DNA of 64,000 bases from Mucidula mucida (lineage: Eukaryota > Basidiomycota > Agaricomycetes > Agaricales > Physalacriaceae): assembly GCA_015501055.1 (NCBI GenBank), contig JADNYV010000077.1, positions 62,001 through 126,000 on the forward strand. Reading direction: 5' to 3'. Positions within the stretch are counted from its first letter, which is position 1; each line of letters starts with the position of its first letter. Positions 1 through 9,724 of this stretch are shown piece by piece. The notes beneath the pieces are model-generated. The model was given only the letters and a program-made list of their open reading frames with translations. It was not told the origin of the DNA and did no database searches. A program made the translations under genes and the position numbers.

Positions 1-1046
1 GAAGTGTGCACGGCAACCTCTTTGCCTTTCGGCGCTTTGGTGCCATTCGAACCAGCGCTTGATGAAGGGCTGTTATCACCGACCGGCGACACGGGGGAGG
101 AATGGGGCTGTTGAATTTGAGGAATATTGATAGTTGGCGCGGGCCGCCCATTAGCATCCACGGGAACGATGGCAGCCAATCCGTCCTGGTAAGGGCTTTC
201 CCAGCCTAAATGAGTAGCTTCGTCTTCATCCGGGGCCGAGAGAAGCTGAATTAGGCGTTCCTCAAGCTCGATTAAAGGTTCGAGACGAGTCCGGAATATC
301 TCGTAATTGGGTACTTTGGTTCCTGATATGGCGGATGGGGGACGTCCGTTGGAGGAGATGATGACCGACGCGGTCTCCGTCGAGTCGACATCGTCGTGGT
401 CGTCGACCGTGTCACTTTCTGGGGATAACGCGTCCAGGATTCTGTTGCGGAGATTACGAAAGGGTCCGGTCATGAAGCGAGAACGCACCTTCTCACGGAG
501 CGGACAAGGTTGAGATAAATGACTGCCCGCCATGCGATACGTTCTGCGTGGAAGGCAGCGGGGGTATGCAGGAGTTGAAATTCTGGGTTGTTCGGTCAGT
601 AAGAGATCCGAGAAGGATACAGCATCGGAAGCTGTTAAGCATGTACTGTGGCGCAGCGAAAGCGCATGGTGCACATGTCGGAGTGGAGATGGCGGAGCTG
701 GAAAAATGGGGCCATTCACGCGCCGCCGTCGCCGTCGCCGTCATCGTTCGCCAGGCGCGTCGGGTTCTCGTCGTAGAAATCACTCACGTTTCAATGTGGT
801 ACTCTTCCCCGATTCCGACTGGCCCAATAGCAGGACGTTGACCTCTGCCCGCGTTTTCTTGCGATGGATACGCTCCTGCCTGATCAGCTCGTCGATGCGG
901 TCGCTGACCTGCTTGGCGTCTTGCTCCTTCTTGAGGCGCTGCTCACGTTCGGCTGGGGACTCGTTCACTGGAGGCAGCATGGCGGCGGCCAACGGGTCGG
1001 ACAGCGAACGGCGCCTAGTCTGGACATCGTTCCTATGTTTTGCCAT
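1..1046 (-). CDS. G-protein alpha subunit, 5' part (cut by window edge)
   Basis: Heterotrimeric G-protein alpha subunit, a GTP-binding signal transducer at the plasma membrane. I place the start at the ATG at 1046 (MAKHRNDV...). Exon 1 (1046-788) ends just after the P-loop GQSESGKST. A 205-nt intron follows, then exon 2 (582-489), which begins KQFQLLHTP, then a 47-nt intron (488-442) and exon 3 (441-1), open to the window edge. Joining the exons gives a continuous helical-domain sequence (FHAERIAWRAVIYLNLVRSVRRILDAL). An acidic Ser/Thr-rich insertion follows, then YEIFRTRLEPL and a Pro/Ser-rich stretch before the window ends. The long N-terminus and inserted linker are typical of the expanded Galpha paralogues of Agaricomycetes rather than of canonical GPA1. 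No MGxxxS myristoylation motif is visible at the chosen start. Switch regions and C-terminus lie outside the window. Confidence 0.9.
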
Positions 1047-1932
1047 CGTCGCCGCCTGTCGTCGTCGTCGTGGATGATGATGGCAAGAGGATAAGGCTGG
1101 GTTTGACAGGCCGCTTCTGAACCCAGAAAGCACAACCCGGAAGGAGTAAAGCGACAAAATGGACGATGGGGTCGCGTGGGCAGCCGTGGATTCCAAATGC
1201 GGTAAATTAAGACGTCTTCCTCTTTTGCCCTCAACAATCTTGTCACAATGTCATGACTGAATGGTTTGTTGTCTGGGTAACTTGATCCTATCTCCGTTCT
1301 CTCCAAGGGGCATCTCCTATGTTATATCCCAGTACCAGTCTTTTGCTACACTTTCGTAAAAACATCACGCTCAAGCTAGACCGTATGGGAATACAACTAT
1401 AACCGACGCCACGTATCCTTGACCTCTTGACTCTGCCCAGCAGACGCCGAAGCAATGGCCTTTTACCCTTCCTGCCGACTCCAACTTGATCGACGTTCAA
1501 TCTCGTGGATCATCACGGTCTTCTTGAATATCATTTCTCTCCGCCGGGGATGACGCATCGTCCAGTAAACTACTGCTTTCTCGTAGGTTGGGTTCTGCTA
1601 TAATGAGTGATCAACCGCAATGTTGATCTGCTGCTTGCTACTCGTCTCGTTGATCATCTATTCATCGTACAGATATCTCACTTCTTGATTCTTCTCAGAC
1701 GCCATCGCAGTCAAAGCGGCTCGTCATCAAACTTGCTAAAGCTATGTTGGTCTATCTGTCTGTCAGTGACCACCAGGTGCCCTTCCTCTTCACACTCGTT
1801 TAGACAGCATTTCGCAGGAGCACTAGGTCTCTTGCTGGTCATTCGTACGTCTCTTCGCATTGAACGCGGCGCATGACTACAATAATTCACAGATTTCATT
1901 CAAACCTGCCTTGATGGTGGGAGCGCTTCACA
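1047..1932. other. Divergent intergenic region
   Basis: This stretch lies between the Galpha start (minus) and the Ser/Thr-rich membrane protein (plus), so it should hold both promoters. I see no open frame with coding character; the short frames on both strands do not look like protein. A possible 3' splice site at 1887-1891 suggests the downstream gene may have a 5' leader intron, but no in-frame upstream ATG supports a coding exon. Confidence 0.5.
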
Positions 1933-3426
1933 ATGGCACCTTTGGATATAGACATTTCGGCGCCCTTCTTGAACGTGTCTGTGGGAGCATCGGTGTCCAA
2001 GTCAATGGCGGACACTTCCTCCGAAGTGTCCGCTCCCACGACCAGTCTTACCACAACCTCCTTCGTTATATCAGACACTCAGCTAGTATCCTCTAGTTCC
2101 GAGGTTGCAGCGTCAAGTTCATGGTCGAACAGTGCGTCTGAGACGTCAGTTCTCACAACGTCCCAATCCAAAGCTGCTTCCCTGTCGTCCCTTCCATCAG
2201 ACTCGTCGTCGTTCAGCTCGGCACTGACACCCTCATTTACCGGGCCGCCTTCTTCTTCAGCGGTGACATCGACGACTTCGTCTTCGGATTCTCCGGGAAT
2301 ACCTACGCAGTCAGCAGGTATCCCCGGCACAGAAAACTCTACCCTCTCAGGAACGATTTCATCTCCGTCTTCAGGTATATCAGCCCCCAGTAGCTTCTCT
2401 AGCACCGCGAGAACCTCGACATCCTCCGGCACTGTCCAGTCTGTGACTAGCGGGAGCGTTACAATTACTTCCAGGACTGCGGTATCCTCGACTACTTCAG
2501 TCACTCAGAATTCGGCATCGACAATAGTTGGAAGTGAGACTCTCAGTAATGTTGGAGGTTCTCAAACGTCGGGCGGTCCAGAGAGTCTGCCCATTACCAG
2601 CAGTGGTTCCACATCGCGAACGCTACCATCTGCTTCAGATCTTGTTGGGATATCATCATTGCAGTCTGTTGGATCTATTCCACCACCAGTAACTACGAGT
2701 ACATCGCACCGACCAACTACCAGCGGTACGCCCGTAGGGCATCCAACTAGGACCACCAGTACTAGTCGCTCCCTTGGAGCATTTGTAACCGCCACCAACA
2801 AAATTGGTCGACTGACTTTGACTGGCGGCAACGCACACACAGCGACAATGACTAGCACCATTGCAAACACCAGTACCACAAGCGTGCCAGGCTCTGATAG
2901 TATCATTGGTGATAGTGGGATGACTGTTGCGGGGGTCACACAAACGATAAAGTCTGTTTTTTCTTTTCCTTCCCCAGCAGCTCTAACCATCTCTAGGAAC
3001 CTCCAAACCGTGATGCCCGTAATGGTGATTGGCGCCCTCGCAGGCGCCGTCTCCCTGCTCGTCATCGTCGTGCTGTCGATCGTGGCGTGCATCTGGTATC
3101 GAAGGCGATCGCGCAGGCGGACAGGACCTCGACCCGCCCCCGAGATCCCCAGGATACAAAACCCCTTCGAGGATGACATTGGCGACGGACGTGAAGCTGC
3201 GTTGAGTGACAGCCTGCGGTCTGACATCGACGTGAGCGTGTTCGCAGCCTACAGTGGCTCGACGGCCAGTTTTTTGCCCGGCGCGAATGACCAGCAGCTC
3301 AGAGTGGGAAGCGAAGTGAGCAGGTTTTCGGATGATACGGAAGAGGCGCATAGGTCTAGGGGGTCGCTTAAGAGGAAGTTTTCGGCTTGGGTCAGGCGGG
3401 GCCTTTCGACCAAGAAACTTGCCTAA
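1933..3426 (+). CDS. Ser/Thr-rich single-pass membrane protein
   Basis: A single open frame of 497 codons starting at the ATG at 1933 (context CACAATGGC, with an in-frame stop 19-21 nt upstream). Residues 1-355 are dominated by Ser and Thr, as in heavily O-mannosylated fungal cell-wall stalks. Residues about 362-388 form one hydrophobic segment (VMVIGALAGAVSLLVIVVLS...) followed by a basic stop-transfer stretch (YRRRSRRR). The cytoplasmic tail of about 110 residues contains an NPFEDD motif and ends in a basic region. The plan resembles fungal Mid2/Wsc-type sensors or agaricomycete mucin-like proteins, but there is no WSC domain and no obvious signal peptide at this start. Topology would then rely on the internal segment, or a short upstream exon has been missed. 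Function is not assigned. Confidence 0.75.
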   Translation: MAPLDIDISAPFLNVSVGASVSKSMADTSSEVSAPTTSLTTTSFVISDTQLVSSSSEVAASSSWSNSASETSVLTTSQSKAASLSSLPSDSSSFSSALTPSFTGPPSSSAVTSTTSSSDSPGIPTQSAGIPGTENSTLSGTISSPSSGISAPSSFSSTARTSTSSGTVQSVTSGSVTITSRTAVSSTTSVTQNSASTIVGSETLSNVGGSQTSGGPESLPITSSGSTSRTLPSASDLVGISSLQSVGSIPPPVTTSTSHRPTTSGTPVGHPTRTTSTSRSLGAFVTATNKIGRLTLTGGNAHTATMTSTIANTSTTSVPGSDSIIGDSGMTVAGVTQTIKSVFSFPSPAALTISRNLQTVMPVMVIGALAGAVSLLVIVVLSIVACIWYRRRSRRRTGPRPAPEIPRIQNPFEDDIGDGREAALSDSLRSDIDVSVFAAYSGSTASFLPGANDQQLRVGSEVSRFSDDTEEAHRSRGSLKRKFSAWVRRGLSTKKLA

Positions 3427-3649
3427 GTCTATCTATGGCACGAGGAGGAGCGCAGGATTCTACGTCCCCTTTCAAAAAACTTTCAAAGGGCCTACGACGC
3501 TGCAAGTCTCCGTGACCTTAAACTGTATTCCATTTACTAACTCTGGTAGAATAAAATCGACGCTTTCGCACAACTATCGCCTCTCCTCGGTTTTACCAAC
3601 TTAGCAAGCTGATCATGAGAGTCAGATCATCGCTGCAAGAAGTACACCA

Positions 3650-3662
3650 ACGTACCTGCGCT
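3650..3662 (-). other. Splice donor just 3' of the stop codon (family T copy 1)
   Basis: On the minus strand the stop TGA (3665-3663) is followed by AGCGCAG and then GTACGT. A CTGAC branch-site-like motif and an AG about 40-45 nt further on would make a typical short intron entirely in the 3' UTR. The same stop-plus-donor arrangement appears in most other copies of the family. Confidence 0.5.
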
Positions 3663-4329
3663 TCAATCGGCAATCACCCATTTGGGCTCGACGTCAAACT
3701 CGATCAACTTCTGCATGCGCTTGATGACCTTCGCAGAGGGAGTCACCATCGTGTGCATGTACTTGTTCTCTGCGAGTTGGATTATCGGCCCGTAACGAGT
3801 CATCTCGAATGAAGCTTTATGCCACAACGGTTGTATTTTGAACGCCCAGGCTGATGCGAGGGCTGAGCAGACGTGGAGCTCAAACCTCACTCGCTCTTTC
3901 TCGTCGCTGAGAGTGGGATGTCGGGCTATCGTCGACGCGTAGAGGGGATGCTGTTTGATCAGATCGTTGGGGATTAAGAAGCCGAACACTCTTTCGCGTG
4001 TGGCGAGTCGTGGGATCTGCACAGAGATATCGGTTCAGTAACCTGGTAATACGTTGCGAGATACATACGCGGCGCTTTCGAGATTTTGAGTTTCCCACCA
4101 CTTGTGAGTCGCCTTTGGCTTTTGGTGTACTCTGTACAGACATATCGGTTAAGTAGCACTGAAATACATTGAAGAACATACGCGGGGCTTTCGAGACTTT
4201 GTGCTTGGCGCCATAGGAGGAGCTTGTGAGTCCGTGGCTGGTTGTGAGCTCTGGATAGACATGAATAACATTTAAAAAATGTTGAGTGGCACATACGCGG
4301 AGCTCTCGTGGCTTCGAGGTTCGCGCCAT
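3663..4329 (-). CDS. Family T copy 1 (172 aa, four exons)
   Basis: Unrecognised protein family. Exons are 4329-4297 (MARTSKPRELR), 4250-4182 (23 codons), 4131-4069 (21 codons) and 4016-3663. The three introns of 46, 50 and 52 nt are all phase 0 and all follow CGC with GTATGT. Exons 1-3 each end in a basic motif (SKPRELR, TKSRKPR, SKSRKRR), so the N-terminus is a chain of Ser/Lys/Arg modules that could act in nuclear import or nucleic-acid binding (inference). Exon 4 encodes the conserved domain: VFGFLIPNDLI, ARHP, CSALASAWAFKIQPLWHKAS, YGPIIQL, TPSAKVIKRM and PKWVIAD. There is no signal peptide and no membrane segment. It lies convergent to the Ser/Thr-rich protein and is nearly duplicated as copy 4. 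The start is set by the shared ATG of the type-A copies. Confidence 0.75.
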
Positions 4330-4363
4330 GAAGGGAAGATGTGAGTCGTGGCAGGGCCCTGGG

Positions 4364-4386
4364 GCTTTATATGGTCATCATGTGAT
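4364..4386 (-). promoter_or_regulatory. TATA box and E-box palindrome upstream of family T copy 1
   Basis: On the minus strand an ATCACATGAT element (4386-4377) is followed closely by a TATAAAG box, about 35-60 bp before the ATG at 4329. The CANNTG core inside ATCAYGTGAT is a bHLH-type site. The same pair occurs before copy 4. Confidence 0.5.
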
Positions 4387-4390
4387 CGTC

Positions 4391-4930
4391 ATTGTTCGCG
4401 GTTTTTGACAACGTCTATCGCCATCTCTAATAGTGGCCTAGTTCATTAATAGATCGACTAACTCGAGCGGAACAGATGTAAATGAGGAAAAGGGTAGAGG
4501 CAGGACGTATTCTGATCCGTGTCGCCGACTCTCATTCAAGTTATTAAAGTTCTTATCGCGTATAAACGAACCGAGGTTGCCATGAATGAAAAAGATTTCA
4601 TCCGTCTACTTTGTTGGGTTGTGCCTGCTGTAGGAGGTGGGATCGAGTGGTTCGCGCGCGCCTTGCAGACTGGTCTTATCGCGGCGCTAGACTATATGGA
4701 TGCATGTCCAAATTCCTACGCTGATTGATACCTGGCGGTCATAGAGAATAGGGTATATTGACACCACTTTCCGAAGACTTCATCCAGGTACGCATCATAA
4801 CATGACAGAACGTAGTATCAACCGTTCGATGGTAGCAAGAACTAGTGATGTAACCAAGCTATTGAGATCATATGTGAGCGCAAGTAATGGAACAAGGAAA
4901 CCAACGTACCTGCACTTCAAGTGGCGTTCA
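4391..4930. other. Spacer between family T copies 1 and 2
   Basis: Noncoding as far as I can tell. It holds the distal promoter of copy 1 and the 3' UTR of copy 2. It is duplicated at about 8650-9220. Two short plus-strand frames are conserved between the duplicates only because the whole segment is copied. Confidence 0.5.
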
Positions 4931-5299
4931 TTAGGCGTTCATCCATATGGGCTGTACCGTCTCGGCCAGCTTCATTTCCCTCTGCATCCTCTCAATGACT
5001 TCTGGCGAAGGAATCGTTGATGTATCTATATTCCTGTTATTGGCGAGCGATATGACCAGGCCAGACGGGATCTTCTGCAACCTGGCTCTGTGCCAAAATT
5101 CTTGCATGTGCAACGCCATGACACCCATGATGGACCGGCACAATTGACGCTCAAAACCCCTCCGATCCTGTTCGGTGACTTCAGGGTGTTTGTCCACAAT
5201 CGACTTGAATTCGGGGCGCTGCCGTACGAGCTCGTAGGAGAGGGGAAAGCCGAATACCTTTTCACGGAAGACTGGAAGTTTTGAGCGCGTAGTCGGCAT
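4931..5299 (-). CDS. Family T copy 2 (122 aa, type B)
   Basis: Type-B member of family T. The conserved domain and an N-terminus MPTTRSKLPVFREK lie in one exon, and there are no microexons. I choose the ATG at 5299 because it matches MPTTRSK/MPLTRSK in copies 5 and 6. The same frame is open to 5341, but that stretch holds a likely 5' UTR intron (GTTTGAATTCTC... to CCTCCAG) that recurs upstream of the related copies. Domain landmarks are VFGFPLSYEL, PEVTEQD, CRSIMGVMALHMQEFWHRA, PSGLVISLANN, PSPEVIERM and a C-terminus near PIWMNA. A splice donor GTACGT lies about 20 nt after the stop. No homologue of known function is recognised. Confidence 0.65.
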   Translation of the reverse strand: MPTTRSKLPVFREKVFGFPLSYELVRQRPEFKSIVDKHPEVTEQDRRGFERQLCRSIMGVMALHMQEFWHRARLQKIPSGLVISLANNRNIDTSTIPSPEVIERMQREMKLAETVQPIWMNA

Positions 5300-5435
5300 G
5301 AGAGCTGGAGGAGAAGAACGATATGTACCATAGACAGACATGGAGAGAATTCAAACCTTTAATGAAATTACGGGTTTTGCCTTTCGCTTGAGACGATGGG
5401 GGGTACTTAGAGTAGTCGGTAGTCTGTATTACACA

Positions 5436-5445
5436 ATCATGTGAT
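5436..5445 (-). promoter_or_regulatory. E-box palindrome upstream of family T copy 2
   Basis: ATCATGTGAT on the plus strand, 137-146 bp upstream of the ATG of copy 2. It is followed on the distal side by a GACCATTGTTTACCTGC stretch that recurs before copy 5. Confidence 0.45.
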
Positions 5446-5640
5446 GACCATTGTTTACCTGCAAGGCGGCCCGAGTTCGCGAATGGATCGTAAACGTTCA
5501 CATGGTGCTAATGTACTTTGTTCCGCAACTTGACGACTGTTCCTCTCTCTCTCTCATGCTGGTACTTATACTGTCTACCGTGGCCAGAAACGTCTAGCAC
5601 ACGTCACCATTTGAATTTTAACATGTCTACATGGTCCAGG

Positions 5641-6005
5641 CAGTCGCGTCATTGTGTACATGACGTAGCGTGGGATTTGATTGCCGAAAAGAAGCCGCAT
5701 GGGCCCTGCGCGCGCCTCGCCGAGCCACCTGGGCTTCGTCCAGCCTTCGTCGACACTTCAGTATGCATTCGAATGAAATATTACTACACGACAGCAATCG
5801 CACGATAATCTCCATTCTCAGCAAGAACGCCAAAGCTGTTGTGGAATCCTTGTGAGCTGTTGTTGAAATATCAGCGTCGGAGACGACAACCTACGTACAG
5901 AGAACCATGGTTTCTCAACGACAGTGAGAGCAATAGACTTATTGTGGAACGGTAAGAGACAGAGCGTTGCTGCCAGAAGAAAATTCACGTACCTACGCAT
6001 CAACT
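5641..6005. other. Spacer, nothing recognised
   Basis: Between the duplicated segment and family T copy 3. Short frames on both strands have no supporting features. It holds a GTACGT splice donor just after the copy 3 stop. Confidence 0.4.
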
Positions 6006-6347
6006 TCAAGCATTCACCCACCTAGGCTCGAAATCTATCCTTAGCGATGTTTGAATGCTTTTGATAACCTCCGGCGGAGGAAGGGCAGTCGATTGCCAGT
6101 CGGTCGCGAGGGCGATGACTGGGCCAGAGGTACTCATTTCGATGCAGGTGTTATACCACAGTCTTCGTGTCCTCAGCGATATGGCCATCAGAATAGCTGA
6201 CCGGACGCGAAAAGCATACTGCAATCGCTCTTCCCCGTCGGCATGGGGGCATTTCTCCATCAGTGGCGTAAACTGAGGTCGCCCCTCCAGAAATTCGTCA
6301 GTCAGGGGGAAACCGAATAGCGTTGCATAGCAGGTCTTTGGTTGATT
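6006..6347 (-). pseudogene. Family T copy 3 (start-site defect)
   Basis: The conserved-domain exon is open for 114 codons from a 3' splice site at 6348-6350 to the TGA at 6006. It shows LFGFPLTDEFLEGRP, CPHADGEE, RLWYNTCIEMS, SGPVIALATD, PPPEVIKSI and PRWVNA. The ATG that opens this exon in copies 8 and 9 is present in sequence (ATGCAACGC) but is out of frame through a small deletion before the TTCGG of the FGF motif. The next in-frame ATG is internal, at 6260. An upstream exon ending TACGCGTCG before GTAAAC (about 6394) could supply a start only if an unrecognised ATG is used. It is either a defective copy or uses a start I cannot see. Confidence 0.55.
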
Positions 6348-6495
6348 CTACAGAATCGTGTCAGCCGACGTATTGCTGTAACACGGTTTACCGACGCGTA
6401 GATTTTGGAGTTTGCGTTGCGCTTCGGCAGACGATGAGGGTAGCTTGTAGGTCGTGGCCACTGCCCAGGGGTGGTTAAGCATTCCTCGCGATTCG

Positions 6496-6505
6496 ATCAT
6501 GTGAT
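6496..6505 (-). promoter_or_regulatory. E-box palindrome upstream of family T copy 3
   Basis: ATCATGTGAT, the same element that precedes the other array members, here about 150 bp upstream of the domain exon of copy 3. Confidence 0.4.
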
Positions 6506-6509
6506 GGCT

Positions 6510-7915
6510 ATAGTGTTCTGCCCTGGCGGTGTCTTCTGCAGATGCTGCTTAGGAGTGGCAATTGACCGCTTTGCCAGAATACCAGCTCTTTCGTTGTTTC
6601 GCATTTCAATCAGAGGAACTGATAAATTGGGAGAACACGAGTACATGTATCTACTGTGTGTTATCGTGCGCTTCCGAACACAACAGGAAAAGAATTTAAA
6701 CAATTTCGAATGCGGATCTAAGCATGCCACAGTCGTCGTATCTAGGTCGACAGGACAGCTGAGCAGAGTCTACATTTAAACTGCCGTCGCCTCATCGTCA
6801 CTGATCGCCGGCGCGCGAACGAAATGCTGCCTGATCAAGCAGTGAAGACTTAACCACCTCCTGAGGAATTGAGGACCTGCATAACATCGGGCTCTAAGTC
6901 AACGAGAGTAGAACGCGAGACTAATCCGAGTGGCCACAGCCTCGTACGTAGTCATACTTCGGAGCCATGTCTGAAACGTCGTTTTCCAAGTTAAGCGTTA
7001 CATGCATTGTCGCGCACGCGATGAGGATCAGCTAGCTTCTATTCCATCATCTAGAATGGACTCCGTCAACACGAACGTTTCGATGAGCCTTCAATCGCAC
7101 CTCGAGAAACCCCAATCATCAATCAAGCGCGAGCTAGATCTGCTTTACTACTATCGTATATGCCGCCATCGCTTTTGTAAATGTCTTCGCCACCTAGTGG
7201 AGGGTTGTTGAAGGACGCTATGCCTGATATCCCGAGGACGTGTGCGACTGTTCGACTTCTCTGAGAGTTGAATGTAGAATAAGTCTACCACGAGACGAGA
7301 GGATCAATTCGACGCGTATCCGAAACGTGATGGAACGAACCGTGTTGGCGCGAGATTGAGCGGGGACCGACGGACGCGGAAAGCCTGCACAAGTTCAACC
7401 AGGATTAGGACGCCTCGAAACTGGTCGACACTAGCGCAGCGGCTCCGGTCAGCACCTCGCATGGGTATATCAGGCCAGCGTACGCGCTAATGCTCGTGTT
7501 TTCTGCTTCTAGCTGGTGGACATAACGCGCAAGCCGGTAGAGTCCCAGGTCCCATTATCGTCGTGGCTCACTGGTATATTCCGAGAAGACCCTCCTTGGA
7601 GCCCGGAGCGGGGCGGACAGCACAGTGCATCCCAAAAGCCTGCATCAGACGTGGATATCAGTGGACATTGCTTGTACTATAGGTTTCAGCGGAGGGCGCC
7701 ATGATTAGATGGGTGAAGACAGGACATTTCCTCAGCTATCCTCTGCATTGTGGGAGGCGTTCAATTTACATTGTCCAGGCAGTCGGCGTAGGGCAATTCA
7801 GGAGACATCACACGTACAGATGGATGGTTAACATTCGCCGCTACACTGAGACCGGGCGATGATAGCTAATCAGATATATTGACACCGCCTTTCGAAGATT
7901 TCATCCAGATATGTA
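6510..7915. other. Gene-poor stretch inside the array
   Basis: About 1.4 kb with no open frame of coding quality and no similarity that I can see to the flanking family T genes. It separates the first cluster of copies from duplicated unit 2. Confidence 0.4.
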
Positions 7916-7923
7916 CCTGCGCT

Positions 7924-8591
7924 TCAATCGGCATTCACCCATTTGGGCTCGACGTCAAACTCGATCAACTTCTGCATGCGCTTGATGACCTTCGCAGAGG
8001 GAGTCACCATCGTGTGCATATCCTTGTTATCTGCGAGTTGGATTATCGGCCCATAACGAGTCATCTCGAATGAAGCTTTATGCCACAGCGGTTGTATTTT
8101 GAACGCCCAGGCTGATGCGATGGCTGAGCAGACGCGGAACCCAAACCTTTCTTCGTCGCTGCGAGTGGGATGTCGGGCTATCGTCTCCGCGTAAAGGGGA
8201 TGCTCTTTGATCAGATCATTGGGGACGAGGAAGCCGAATATTCTGTAGGGTGTGTCTAGTGGTGAGATCTGCACAGACATATCAGCTCGGTAACATTGGA
8301 ATACGTTGCAGAATACATACGCGGCGCTTTCGAGATTTTGAGCTTCCCGCCACTTGTGAGTCGCCTTTGGCTTTTTGAGTACTCTGTACAGACATATTGG
8401 TGATGTAATACTGAAATACATTGAAGAACATACGCGGGGCTTTCGAGACTTTGTGCTTGGCGCCATGGGAGGAGCTTGTGAGTCCGTGACTGGTTGTGAG
8501 CTCTGGATAGACATGTCAACGAAAAGAGTAACATCGAAAAACCTTTAGTGGCACATACGCGGAGCTCTCGTGGCTTTGAAGTTCGCGCCAT
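7924..8591 (-). CDS. Family T copy 4 (169 aa, four exons)
   Basis: Near twin of copy 1. Exons are 8591-8559 (MARTSKPRELR), 8502-8434, 8383-8321 and 8268-7924, with three phase-0 introns using GTATGT donors. The two internal exons are 69 and 63 nt, as in copy 1, and end in TKSRKPR and SKSRKRR. The domain exon begins ISPLDTPYRIFGFLVPNDLI and ends PKWVNAD. It is three codons shorter than copy 1 around the DEE/KEKE acidic stretch. The total coding length is an exact multiple of three (170 codons with stop), which supports the exon model. A donor-like GTACAT follows the stop after AGCGCAG. Function unknown. Confidence 0.75.
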
Positions 8592-8638
8592 GAAGGGAAG
8601 ATGTGAGTCGTGGCAGGGCCCTGGGGCTTTATATGGTC

Positions 8639-8648
8639 ATCATGTGAT
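8639..8648 (-). promoter_or_regulatory. E-box palindrome upstream of family T copy 4
   Basis: ATCATGTGAT 48-57 bp upstream of the ATG, next to a TATAAAG box on the minus strand. It is identical in arrangement to copy 1. Confidence 0.5.
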
Positions 8649-9220
8649 CGTCATTGTTCGCGGTCTTTGACAACGTCTATTGTCTCTAATAGTGGCCTAG
8701 TTAAGTTTAACTAATAGGTCGACTAACTCGAGTGGAACAAATGTCAATCAGGAAAAGGGTAGAGGCAGGACGTATTCGTATCCGTGTCGCGGACTCTCAT
8801 TCAAGTTATGAAAGCTGATCAACCAATTGTGTTTGTTAATAGCCATTCATGCGTATAAACGAACCGAGGTTGCCATGAGTGAAGATGATTTCATCCGTCT
8901 ACTTTGTTGGGTTGTGCATGCTGTAGGAGGTGGGATCGAGTGGTTCGCGCGCGCCTTGCAGACTGGTCTTATCGCGGCGCTAGACTATATGGATGGATGT
9001 CCAAATTCCTACGCTGATTGATACCTGGCGGTCATAGAGAATAGGCTATATTGACACCACTTTCCGAAGACTTCATCCAGGTACGCATCATAACATGACA
9101 GAACGTAGTATCAACCGTTCGATGGTAGCAAGAACTAGTGATGTAACCAAGCTATTGAGATCGTATGTGAGCGCAAGTAATGGAACAAGGAAACCAACGT
9201 ACCTGCACTTCAAGTGGCGT

Positions 9221-9592
9221 TCAATAGGCGTTCATCCACATGGGCTGTACCGTCTCGGCCAGCTTCATTCTCTTCTGCATCCTCTCAATGACTTCTGGCG
9301 AAGGAATCGTTGATGTATCTATATTTCTGTTATTGGCGAGCGATATGACCAGGCCAGACGGGATCTTCTGCAACTTGGCTCTGTGCCAAAATTCTTGCAT
9401 GTGGAACGCCATGGCACTCATGATGGACCGGCACAATGCGCGCTCATAATGCCATCGATCCTGTTCGGTGACCTCTGGGTGCTCGTCCATGATCTCCTGG
9501 AATTCGGGGCGCTGCCTCACGAGCTCGTAGGAGAGGGGAAAGCCGAATATCTGTTCGCGGAAGACTTGACGTTTTGAGCGCGTAGTTGGCAT
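9221..9592 (-). CDS. Family T copy 5 (123 aa, type B)
   Basis: Twin of copy 2. It starts MPTTRSKRQVFREQIFGF at the ATG at 9592; the frame is open to 9634 but that part corresponds to the supposed 5' UTR intron. The conserved domain includes PEVTEQD, CRSIMSAMAFHMQEFWHRAK, PSGLVISLANN and PSPEVIERM, and ends in MWMNAY. Substitutions between copies 2 and 5 cluster in the middle of the domain (for example KSIVDKHPE against QEIMDEHPE), while the C-terminal third is almost unchanged. A GTACGT donor follows about 20 nt after the stop. Confidence 0.65.
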   Translation of the reverse strand: MPTTRSKRQVFREQIFGFPLSYELVRQRPEFQEIMDEHPEVTEQDRWHYERALCRSIMSAMAFHMQEFWHRAKLQKIPSGLVISLANNRNIDTSTIPSPEVIERMQKRMKLAETVQPMWMNAY

Positions 9593-9714
9593 GAGGGCTG
9601 GCGGAGACGAATAATTAGTACCATAGACGGGCATGGAGAGAATTCAGACCTCTGTTAAAATTAAGTTTTCCCTTTCGCTTGAGATGATTGGGGTAGTCTG
9701 TAAGTCGTGGCTCA

Positions 9715-9724
9715 ATCACGTGAT
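9715..9724 (-). promoter_or_regulatory. Perfect E-box palindrome upstream of family T copy 5
   Basis: ATCACGTGAT, a perfect 10-bp palindrome with a CACGTG core, 123-132 bp upstream of the ATG. It is the most symmetrical version of the element found before the other copies. Confidence 0.5.

Larger units (their letters stand above)
3655..5640. repeat. Direct segmental duplication, unit 1
   Basis: This segment is repeated in the same orientation at 7916-9945. It carries family T copies 1 and 2, the spacer between them and their promoters. Similarity is high over the genes and spacer and fades near TTTGAATTYTAACATGTCTA at the right end. Differences include small indels in exon 4 of the first gene (KEK in unit 1 against a shorter stretch in unit 2) and a short insertion in the spacer near 8700. 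Confidence 0.85.

Noticed and set aside
2079..3351. Long minus-strand frames opposite the Ser/Thr-rich membrane protein
   Set aside because: Antisense shadows of a Ser/Thr-rich gene; composition (Val/Asp/Glu-rich) mirrors the sense codons.
4519..5020. Plus-strand frames at 4519-4728 and 4802-5020 that are conserved at 8827-9021 and 9095-9313
   Set aside because: They lie in the duplicated spacer and partly antisense to family T; their conservation is explained by the segmental duplication and they carry no motifs.
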